From positions 10,544,096 to 10,608,095 of the forward strand of contig NC_067485.1 in assembly GCF_947179515.1 (NCBI RefSeq): 64,000 nt of DNA, read 5' to 3'. Positions 33,815 through 42,700 of the stretch are shown here, piece after piece. Below the pieces are notes generated by a model that saw nothing but the letters and a program-made list of their open reading frames with translations, was not told the DNA's origin and did not search any database. The translations under genes were made by a program, and so were the position numbers. Numbering within the stretch: the first letter of the stretch is position 1; each line of letters starts with the position of its first letter. The stretch comes from Apodemus sylvaticus (taxonomy: Eukaryota; Chordata; Mammalia; Rodentia; Muridae).

Positions 33815-36800
33815 CGGCTTGTAATGCAGTAACAGGGCTTACTCAGCATTATGGGAACACCAGAGGGGGAACTAATCACCAACAGGAATGTGGCAAACAA
33901 TTTGCTGAAGGAAAAATGTCTGGTCTGGTAAGAGGGGAAAGAAATGTGGTTAAGAAAGAAGAATACAGGAAGGAACTCAAATGGGTGAAGGCAAAGGAGT
34001 CAAAGCGGAATTGCACGAAGGCCGGCCGTGCCAAAAGCCATGCCCAGGAGTTCAGGTACCTTACCCTAACCCACATCCAGGGTAACTGTGTAGGAGGCTT
34101 TACTCTGAGGAGAACAGCAGGTGGATCTCAGAAAGCCCCATGGGCGTTAGAACTGGTGGAGTCAATGAACTGAGGCGCTGTGGATTAGAGGAACAAGAGG
34201 AGACACTAGAGACAACAGGTGACTAAGACAGCAGTCATTGCAAACAGCCTGCATCAGTGGATCAGCAAAGAAGTAGATCATGGGGAAAAGGGTGGAGCCG
34301 GTCCCATAGCACCTGCCCAGATCCCTGAAGCAGGTCACAGGTTCAAGTCCACTGTCTCCCTCAAAATGATACTGGTCCTAAGTAAACCTCCTATAGCTAC
34401 TAAAAAATCACTTCATATATCTAGCGACAGAGCCAGTTCCAAGCACCAGAGCTTCTTTGTGATTAGAACATCAGTTTGTTCAAATGCCTCTCTAGAGCTG
34501 TGGCCCTCAAGGAAACTCAAAATGGAGTTGCCCCACACTCTGGGCACCTTTGCCTGCAGTATTGGGTATGAAGCGCTGGTCCCGCCCCGAGTCTTCACAG
34601 TTGGTTGACATTCCTGAACACTTGTTAGTTGTCCACGAATCTGGAGTTCATGGACAACACCTGACCTCGCTATTCGTTTCTCTGGGAAAGCAAGCTGATT
34701 TTCTTTATCCTAATGAGACCCAGACTGCAGAGAGCACCACTCTGTTTGGTGTCTAGCAGCTGTTTGGATAGAAGTCAGCTGCTTATGTCACTACCTGTAT
34801 ATTCAGGGAAAAGGAGGGAGAGGCCAGTGCTCACTCTCTGTGCACTGAGACTGGGAAGGCTGAGAGCCACCCCTCTGCTAGGTACCACAGGAAGGAGGAA
34901 ACACTCTGTGGATGCTGTCATGATGCTCCACCTCCAACTTACAAGCATTTAGCCATCCAAGAAATCACTGTTGAACTCTGATTGGTTGTGGGCCTTGTAT
35001 TATTTGCTGGGGACCACCAGAAGGAGGGGCCCTGGGCAATCATGGGGACAGAGGATAACAGTTCATTCACTCCTATCAGAGCCTCCTAAATACACTCCAG
35101 CAGCTGCCCTGCTCTTGTGTGATGTGGCCTACCTGGGACTTGTGGATATATCAGGCAGAGCTATGTGGATGTGCCCAGCAAGGAAGGGAGACTATCATCT
35201 CAGAGACTCTGCACCCCCAATGTGTGGGACCCCCAATGTGTGGGGACATGCAAACAAAGATATATTTCAGTTGTCAGAGATTTGAAAGAAATCAGTCATC
35301 CCACCAGAGGCTCTGACTTCCTGGAGGAGCCTCACAAGCTCTGTGTGCACCTCTCCCCTCACCTGGGTCTCCTCCCCTGAGGAGGGCCTCTTGATCTCCC
35401 AGAAAGTGTTCTGGGCCCCAATTCATCCCTCTGTCCCTGACACCAAGCTTCTGTCTTTACCTCAAATGGCCTTTCTGTGTTCTTCTGTCCTTGGTATCTG
35501 CAAGATCCTATATATCTCAGAAACCCCTCTGTGGCTGAGCTGAAAGAATGGGCTTCCGGGAGCGCCTTGAAGTGAAAACACTGATGGAGCTTTCCTTGAG
35601 AGGTCCCTGAATGTCTCCACCCTCAGCCTCCAGTGCCTATGTTCCAAGGTTGGCCCTCAATGTGGTAGTTTTAAAGGGTGGGATCTAAAGGAAAGTAATC
35701 TAGCCAGGAAGTTCAGCCTCCAGAAGGTTTTCAGGAGAAACCTTCTCAGTTCAAGCCTGGCTTCTGCCTGCTCTCTGGTTTCCACCTTCATCTTGAATGC
35801 TTTCTCATAGTTATGATGTCATATACCACGAGATATAATTAGACAAAGCTAAGCCAGAGCTGTGCCCCTGAAAGTCTAGAACTGAGCGCTACTTTTATTT
35901 ATGACGTGCACGGCCTCAGTATATACAGCTATTGAAACATGTTCTGAGACATGTAATGCTTCTGAAATGTGGTTGGATTTCCAGACAGCCATGGGCCTCT
36001 GAGCCCCAAGACTTGCCTTGTCGACAGGGTTGAAAGTGAGGCCTAGCAACCACTGCCTGCAGCCACCAGACCAAGCTCACTGTGTAGAGGAGCCAACAGA
36101 ATGTGCCCAGCCCCTTTCCACTCAGAAGACTCATTCTGAGTGGTCTGGGGCCTTGATTCCAACAGGGACCCAATGATTATCCTGCAGGGTTCAGGAGACA
36201 GGCAAGGGTCTGGAGGGCCTTGAAGATGCTAAATGCCAAGACAGAAGCAGCAGAGTGTGGGCAAGTACTCACCACAGCTCCTGGAGCAAAGAGGAGAGAG
36301 TGAAAGGAAGAAGGGACACCTGAATAAACCTCCCATGAAGCAGAAGTGAGGTGAGTGGTCTCTAGAGGTCAGAGGAGGAAGGAGCCTACAAGGTGCAAGC
36401 TACAAGTGACAAGAGAGGTGGGGCATGGGGAGAGCCAGCAGGGAAAGGTCCTGACATCGTTGCTGGCATCATGCTAACACCATGTCCAGTTTTTACCAGA
36501 ACCCAGTGACAGTCAACCCTCGTGTCTCTCTGGATGAGCCTAAGGCATCAGCTTCACCTCCAAGAGCATTTTGTCTCTGCTATGGACAACAGACGTTCTG
36601 ACGTCACAGACTCATGAATGACTAATAATTTTCACCCTGTACACAGTCTTGCCCTCCCAGACTACATTCTGGTAAATAGCACAGGTAATGTGTTCAGACC
36701 AATGAATGACATCATGTTGGTCCTGAAAGAGCTGCAACTGTTCTTCCTCATAGTTTAATGTCGCCACTGCAACATTATCCTCTCCAAAAAGAATGCTTCT

Positions 36801-36885
36801 CTTACCTCCTAGTTAGCAATTTCCTCTGAGGTAAAACACCCCATCATCTTGGGATGCCAGTTCAAGGCACAGGATATTCTAAAAG
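33815..36885. other. Repeat-poor unique DNA, 3 kb
   Basis: No young transposon is recognised. Open frames reach about 129 codons (34219-34608) but have no conserved domain, and several start within or just after the minisatellite. A short tandem CCCAATGTGTGGGAC-type duplication lies near 35215-35245. I cannot exclude exons here. Confidence 0.4.
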
Positions 36886-36887
36886 AA

Positions 36888-37420
36888 GGTGAAGCCTTCC
36901 ACCCTGCAGGGAAGTTCCTGAAACTCAGGAAGTAAACAACACAAAAGCTTCAGGAAGCCCCCGAAATCGCCAGATAGGGTAGCCCTTCCCTCTCCAAGCC
37001 TGTCTCAGCAGTAATGACTAATGCGAAGCTCGATCAGACTGGACCAGCTGGAACACTCTCCAACCTAAGGAGCAGTGAGTTCTAGGCCTTCTGCCTTTGT
37101 GAACTGGGCTTTGAGTCATTTCTGCTCCTATAAGTAACTCCAGCCATAATTCTGTAAACTACCCTAATAAAACTCATTGGAGCTGGGTGGTGGTGGTGCA
37201 CGCCTGTAATCCCAGCACTCTGGGAGGCAGAGGCAGGTGAATTTCTGAGTTCGAGGCCAGCTTGGTCTACAGAGTGAGTTCCAGGACAGCCAGAGAAACC
37301 CTGTCTTGAAAAAACCAAATCCAAACAAACAAACAAACAAACAAAAAACCCACATTGGCCCATCAAGTCTGACTGGTGCTATCTTATTTTGGTCTATGGT
37401 TAGTTCCCTATCTGGGGTGA
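36888..37420 (+). mobile_element. ERV LTR (class I-like) carrying a B1
   Basis: TGAAGCCTTCCACCC, AAGTTCCTGAAACTCAGG, GACTAATGCGAAGCTCGATC, CAGACTGGACCAGCTGGAAC, CTATAAGTAACTCCAGCC, then the poly(A) signal in CCCTAATAAAACTCATTGG. After the inserted B1 come CCATCAAGTCTGACTGGTG and CCTATCTGGGG. The promoter / poly(A) / U5 order fits an LTR in sense orientation. Exact ends and family are uncertain. Confidence 0.5.
37181..37352 (+). mobile_element. B1 SINE
   Basis: AGCTGGGTGGTGGTGGTGCAC, CTGTAATCCCAGCACTCTGG, TTTCTGAGTTCGAGGCCAGC, TTGGTCTACAGAGTGAGTTCC and CAGAGAAACCCTGTCTTG, ending in (AAAC)n. The TTTCTGAGTTCG form is, as I recall it, the mouse rather than the rat B1 type. CATTGG at 37175-37180 recurs at 37353-37358, a likely short target duplication. 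It is among the least diverged SINEs in the window. Confidence 0.95.
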
Positions 37421-37424
37421 GATG

Positions 37425-38350
37425 TTTATTCATGTCTCCTCAATAACAGTGCCACATTCTATGGCCAATCTGCATTTCCTGGGGATTCAGAGCTTAACCT
37501 TATGTATAAGACAATCAAATAGGTCTAGCTTTCCTAATCTATACCCTAGTGCAAAGGTATTGTCTCATATTATTACTGAGTGATAATCAGAAAGCACATC
37601 TGTTTCTCTGTTAATCGGTAAATTAAAGACATCCCCTGGGGGAAACACATGAACACAGAGAGATTAGAGCTACTTCTTTAAGGAAACAGACCCTATAAAT
37701 TAACTTGGAAATTAAATGGACTAGAAAGAACTTCCTAGGCTCTCCTGGGCTTTAAGGAAATAGTCTGTCCATCTGATGCTAACCAGAGTCATAAATAAAA
37801 TATTACCAAATGGAATCCGGCACCGAGTTTAAAGAACAAGAACTAGTGTTGGCGTCAGAAGGTTCCCATCAGGAACCATATTGATGTGATTATTCACATA
37901 ATATGTGGAGAGATAAAGGCAATGACTGTCTTGTTGATGCTGGAGAAGATTTCATTTATGTCCCAAGAGAATTAGCAGAGAACATGGAGGCAGCAGTTGT
38001 AAGAGAATCTTTGAAAGCCCAAGCAAATGCGTAGAGGAAGGGGTGTGGTGGTCGGAGCTGGAAATAAGCGTGAAAGGACAGAGAGAATGGGAGACAGGCT
38101 TACATCAAATATCAGACACATTCACAGCCTGCACCACAGAGACCAATGTAAGGGGAAATGTGTAAGTATTCAGGAAGCTGGTGAGCTGTCCATTTCTCAG
38201 TGAATTACGTACATCGTCAGGAGTTCTGAGTCTGAGTCAGACCAATGAGTTTGCACCTGAGCTATTGTTCACTAACAGAGTAACTTCAGGCATGGTGATG
38301 AACCTTTCTGTCACCACGCAACCTACAAAATGAAAATCAGGTTAGCGTCT
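37425..38350. other. Unique DNA, no feature recognised
   Basis: About 900 bases without assigned repeats or genes. Confidence 0.4.
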
Positions 38351-38354
38351 TCCT

Positions 38355-38690
38355 GTGGGATGCAAGATGGCTCAGCAGATAGAGTGCCTGAATGTGAACA
38401 TGAAAACCAGAGATCACACCCCAGAGCCCATGCAGAAGCCAGCTGTGGCCGTGCATGTATTCAACCCTAGTGCAAGGCACAGAGTCACACAGGTCCCTTG
38501 CACTCATGGGCCATCCAGTCAAGCCAAATGGTGAGGGCTGGGGTCAGTGAACAACTCTATCTCAAAATATAAGGTGGCCAGCAATGGAAACACCTAACAT
38601 CAACATCTGATCTGTACATGCAAGTACTTATGTGTCTGTATACAGGGGTATACATACACACACACACACATACACACACACAAATTGTAT
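38355..38690 (+). mobile_element. B3-type SINE with (CA)n end
   Basis: GATGCAAGATGGCTCAGCAG head, TGCATGTATTCAACCCTAGTG, CCATCCAGTCAAGCC, GGGTCAGTGAACAACTCTATC, AAATATAAGGTGGCCAGC and a TACACACACACA 3' end: a diverged B3. Confidence 0.72.
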
Positions 38691-39005
38691 CTTCATAGAG
38701 TAACTATAAGGATTCAACTAATTAATGCTTATAAAGTGTTCAGAAAAGGGTCTGGCAGTTTATGTCAAAATATAAAGTGGTATCATCAATATTTAATACT
38801 ATAATGTATAGAACACCCCCCCCCACACACACACACATTTATTACTTCTCTTCGACTGGGTATGCCAATAAAATTTACACATGAAGAACTGAGAAGCAGA
38901 CAGCTAGAGGAAGAGGTGGGGTTAACTGCTGCTGATACCAATGAGCCAATCATCAGAAGGAAGGCTGCCCAGAGTGACAGGAAGAAACCCTAGAATTCCA
39001 CTATA
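38690..39005. other. AT-rich unique DNA with short C/CA tract
   Basis: Contains a CCCCCCCCCACACACACACA-type tract near 38815-38837. Nothing else is recognised. Confidence 0.4.
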
Positions 39006-39007
39006 AT

Positions 39008-39020
39008 AAGAAGAGAATAT
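39008..39020. repeat. L1 target-site duplication, left copy
   Basis: AAGAAGAGAATAT (13 bases) recurs at 39386-39398 directly after the A-rich end of the L1. About 13 extra bases separate the left copy from the recognisable L1 sequence. Confidence 0.75.
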
Positions 39021-39033
39021 TCAGAGTGTCTGA

Positions 39034-39385
39034 GCTAATATCCACTTATCAGTGACTGTATTCCATATGTGTTCTTTTGTGATTGGGTTACCTCACTTAG
39101 GATGATATTTTCCAGATCCAACCATTTGCCTAAGAATTTCATGACCCAAGACACAATTCACATATCAAATGACTCCCAAGAAGGAGGAAAGAGAGGTCCC
39201 TGGTCATGAAAATGCTTGTTCTAGCATTGTAGGGGAATACCAGGACAGAGAAGTGGGAGGGGGTGGATAGGAGAATGGGCGAAGGGAAGACGGGTTAGGG
39301 AACTTATGGGGAGGGGAGAACCGGGAAAGGGAAAATCATTTTGAATGTAAACAAAGAATATTTAAAATAAACAATTATTTAAAAA
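39034..39385 (+). mobile_element. Short 5'-inverted L1 3' end
   Basis: 39034-39143 is the antisense of the last part of L1 ORF2 (GCTAATATCCACTTATCAGTG, GATTGGGTTACCTCACTTAG, CATTTGCCTAAGAATTTCATG). 39144-39385 is sense 3' UTR (ACCCAAGACACAATTCACAT, GGGGAATACCAGGACAGAGA) ending in AATAAACAATTATTTAAAAAAA. The two pieces are neighbours in L1 order, so this is again a twin-priming-like inversion, with 13-base duplications. Confidence 0.85.
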
Positions 39386-39398
39386 AAGAAGAGAATAT
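39386..39398. repeat. L1 target-site duplication, right copy
   Basis: AAGAAGAGAATAT immediately after the L1 A tail matches 39008-39020. Confidence 0.75.
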
Positions 39399-39403
39399 CA
39401 CAA

Positions 39404-39722
39404 AATGGGGAGGATAGAGTGGGGAGGACAGAGTGGGGAGGAAGGAGTAGGGAGGACAGAGTGGGGAAGATGGAGTTGGGAGAACAAAGTGAAGACAGAG
39501 TGGGGAGGACAGAGTCGGGAGTACAGAGTGGGGAGAATGGAGTGGGGAGGACAGAGTGGGGAGGATGGAGTGGAGAGGACAGAGTAGGGAGGATGGAGTG
39601 GAGAGGACAGAGTGGGGAGGATGGAGTGGGGAGGACAGAGTGGGGAGGATGGAGTGGGGAGGACAGAGTGGGGAGGATGGAGTGGGGAGGACAGAGTGGG
39701 GAGGCACAGCAGGGGGAGGCAC
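39404..39722. repeat. Purine-rich minisatellite, 14-bp unit (28-bp dimer)
   Basis: Tandem GGAGGACAGAGTGG and GGAGGATGGAGTGG units, largely alternating to give a 28-base dimer. The plus strand is almost purely G, A and T. It begins a few bases after the L1 right duplication. The 126-codon plus frame and the Pro/Ser/Leu-rich minus frame are repeat translations. Confidence 0.95.
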
Positions 39723-39962
39723 AGCTGACTTTTAGGAATGACAGGAGAGCCAGGAGAAGAGAGCTAGAGCCACTGTCTGCTTCTATGTGCTTGGTATGAC
39801 CCTATAACTATAAAAATGTGTTAGTTCAACATTTTTGTAGCTTAGAAATTAGAGTGCAAAATGTTACCACTGGAAGAAATCTACAGCATTCGGGATTCTC
39901 AACATGAGCTCTTGCAAATGCAGTGAGTCTATAGCACCCAAAGGAAATTTCAATTTAAGGGT

Positions 39963-40285
39963 ATTTGGGGAGATAGCTCAGCCATTAAAGTATTTGCCTT
40001 GAAATGGGTATCTGAGTTTGATTTCTAGAACCTACCTTTAAAAAAAAAAAAATCCAAACATGTGGAATATGGGTGTGAGCCAGTGCTGGGGACACAGAGA
40101 CAGCCAGGTCCCCTTGGATCTCTGGCCAGGCAGCCTAGCTTACTTGGTGACATGCTGGTCAACAAGAGTCCCTGCCTCAAAAGAAAAGGTGTCGTAAAGC
40201 TGTCTTCCCCGTGTATACATGCACATGTGCACAGGCACACACACAGACACAAGCACACACACCACAAACACACACAAAATTAAGT
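39963..40285 (+). mobile_element. B3-type SINE
   Basis: GGGGAGATAGCTCAGCCATTA head, A13 interruption near 40040, CCAGTGCTGGGGACACAGAG, GGATCTCTGGCCAGGCAGCC, CTAGCTTACTTGGTGACATG, GAGTCCCTGCCTC and a CACACA-rich 3' end. Confidence 0.78.
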
Positions 40286-40289
40286 AAAC

Positions 40290-41085
40290 TCCAACCTGAG
40301 AAAGAACAAAAAGGAAGAGTATTGTTTTAAAATTCCCATTTGGTCCTCCTCGTGGGGACTCCAGCCACCAAAGCAGAGGAAGGTGAGCTCAGTTTCCCAT
40401 GGGGAAAGCAAGAGGAAAGCGGAGGCGTATGCCTGTAGTGCCTGCCCCTGGTGATGTGAAGGAGAGGCGCCGTCCTCGAGAGACTCCTTCAGAACTGTGC
40501 TACTGTCCAAGTGTCACAGCTCAGAGACCAGATCTTGTCAGTGTACCAAGAACTCACCTGGCTCCGAGAGAGACACACAAGAGCCAAGCTCAAGATAGAT
40601 AAACGGCCCAGATGCCATCAGAACCTCACAGTGGAAAAAAAAACAAAAAACAAAAAAAAAAAAACCAAAAAACAAAACGGGTTTTCTTTAAAAGGCAGCT
40701 TTGGATTAATTCCCCTCACTTAGTGACTGTGCAGCTTTGGGAAATGGTGTTGGCCTCTCTGGGTCTGTTTTATGCACCTGTAAGGATTAAACGACAGTCA
40801 CTTCTGTTGGATGAAATGCCAAGACACTTCAAAATATGGGTTTAAAGTTCATTCTTGCCTATGTTTCACAAAGACCTTGTTAAAGTAACAGTTACTTTTT
40901 TAAAAAGTATGATGTGTGAGAACAAAGCAAACAGAAAAGATGAAGGCGACTGAGGTGACAATATTTCTGTGTCTAGAAAATCTGTTAAAGGAAAGTAACA
41001 GACGAGCATCTGGCGCTGGCTGGAAGTGTGTCCGCGGCCTTGGAAACGTGCAGAATAAAAGGACCAACTAGGGCCGCGTTAGCTG
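40290..41085. other. Unique DNA with A-rich tract
   Basis: An A-rich (AAAAAACA)n tract lies at 40635-40680. A MIR-like sense stretch (GTGCAGCTTTGGGAAATGG, GGCCTCTCTGGGTCTGTTTTA) lies at about 40725-40795. No gene recognised. Confidence 0.4.
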
Positions 41086-41090
41086 AATGC

Positions 41091-41300
41091 TGTGGTTTGA
41101 CGACAATGCTCCCCGTGGGCTCATACACGTGATAACGATCACATGCAAGTTTGGGACCTTGAGGAGGCGGGGCCTTCCAGGAGGAAGTGCGTCATCAGTG
41201 GAGGCGGGATTTGAGGGTTTATCACCTCTCCCCACTTCCTTTGCTCTCTGTTTCCCACGTGTGACTGGGATGTGACCTCTCACCTTCCTGTTGGTACATT
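41091..41300 (+). mobile_element. MT/ORR1-type MaLR LTR fragment
   Basis: TGTGGTTTGACGACAATGCTC, CCCGTGGGCTCATACACGTG, TTGAGGAGGCGGGGCCTTCC and AGGAAGTGCGTCATCAGTGG match the 5' half of a rodent MT-type LTR. The 3' half is missing or unrecognisable. Confidence 0.6.
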
Positions 41301-41304
41301 ACAT

Positions 41305-42370
41305 TACACCCCCTGTCATTACACCCCCATCTATGCATGTGAATGCGACACTGCTGACTGGCACCTCACCTTCCCTGACTCGATAGTGTGAGTTTCCAGA
41401 GTACAGGCCAGAGTCAGACATTTTGCTAAGTCTAAGATACTAGTGACCTGGAAGAAGAAATGAGTTTCTCAGATGTAAAGGGAGTGAGAGGAACCAAGTA
41501 AGAGAACTGAGCGCCTCTACAAACAGCTTCCCGGAAAGCATCCTCACAGGCAGAGATGCCAGGCATGGGTACGGGGAGGCAGAGCTTGGGTTTGGTAGCT
41601 GCTGGTGGCTCAGAAGGACTTTGTCCTAGGTGACAGTGTTGCTGGAAGTTCAGCAGATTGATCTTACATGCGTACGGGCCCTGATATTAAATATGCAGCA
41701 CTCCTGATATTGATCAGGGTTCAGACAGTGTAGGAGAATCTACCCCATGGCAGCCTCGATAACTGATAAATGTTATACCCTGATCACACAGGCACTACCG
41801 GGGTGGGGGTGGGGGTGTTATATGAACAAGGGCCACACAAAATATACTTTGGATTTAAAGCTGATAGAAAATAGTTCTTTTTCTAGAGACGCGACTCCCA
41901 GTCCTTGAGCTGCATGCTCTGCTGTCAGCCAGGCCCTTGCTCTGCAATGGAACGGGGATCCAGATGTGTTTGCTGGGTGTGTGCTGTGTGTTTTCTCCAG
42001 GCAGGGGGAGGGGTGGAGATCAGCATTGTGATACAAATGTATCAAATGGGAGCAGAGGGGAAATGACCTGCCAGTCTGATCCCAGCACCATCTCCATGAG
42101 CTCCCTGTGTTATATAACAGGTTGCTGACCTCATGCAAATGAGCTGGAGGATGCCTGCATATGGTGTTCAAAAGCACATGCAGGTGCTGCAGGGAGACGA
42201 TCAACTGGCAGGTACTCAGGCTGCCTACACAGAAAGGCCTTGCCCTGGGAGCTGGGGTTCTGCAGGCCCGCGCTCTTACTGCGGTCATCAATTAGTGCAT
42301 CTCAATGCAGAGCTCTGAGCCTAAATTAGGACCCAGACTTAGAAAGTAGCCTCTCCATTGTGCCCACCTA
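41305..42370. other. Unique DNA, no feature recognised
   Basis: About 1 kb. A (GGGGGT)n-like tract lies at 41801-41817. A 157-codon minus-strand frame (41818-42291) has no domain I recognise, overlaps 61-63-codon plus-strand frames, and is not supported as a gene. Confidence 0.4.
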
Positions 42371-42373
42371 GAG

Positions 42374-42590
42374 CTGTGGTTCTCAACTGTGGGCTGTAAA
42401 CCCTTTGGGGGCCAAAAAACCCTTTCACAGGGTCACTTAAGACCATGGTAAATATCAGATATTTACATTACAATTTACAACAGTAGTGAACTTAGAGCTA
42501 TGAAGTAGCAACAAAACATTTTATGGATGGGGGCTCACCACAACATAAAGAATTAAGGGGTACCAGCATTAAGAAGATTAAGAACCACTG
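42374..42590 (+). mobile_element. URR1-type hAT (Charlie) DNA transposon remnant
   Basis: It opens CTGTGGTTCTCAACTGTGGGC and closes AGATTAAGAACCACTG, imperfect terminal inverted repeats. Between them are CCCTTTCACAGGGTCAC, AAGACCATGGTAAATATCAG, ATATTTACATTACAATTTAC, AGTAGCAACAAAACATTTTATGG and GGGGGCTCACCACAACATAA, the motif order of the short non-autonomous rodent URR1 element. It encodes no transposase. An 8-base duplication is not clear. Confidence 0.85.
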
Positions 42591-42611
42591 GCCCAGAACA
42601 TTGTAAAGCAG

Positions 42612-42700
42612 ATGCTTAGCCCTGCCTCCCATCATCCTGAGGGGGAACTGAGATCCAGTGGAGTAGGGTCCTCAAAGTCACAGAGCAGTCAAGTCTCTTC
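42612..42700 (-). mobile_element. Possible MIR fragment, antisense
   Basis: CCCATCATCCTGAGGGGGAAC, TGAGATCCAGTGGAG, TCCTCAAAGTCACAGAGC resemble the reverse strand of a MIR core. It is weak and very diverged. Confidence 0.4.

Noticed and set aside
33808..34173. 121-residue Lys-rich protein with a nuclear-localisation-like stretch
   Set aside because: Starts at the edge of the 38-bp minisatellite. No homologue recognised and no exon signals that I can support.
41818..42291. 157-residue minus-strand protein
   Set aside because: The longest frame in non-repetitive DNA other than L1, but no domain is recognised, it overlaps plus-strand frames, and a 474-base chance frame is not rare in 64 kb.
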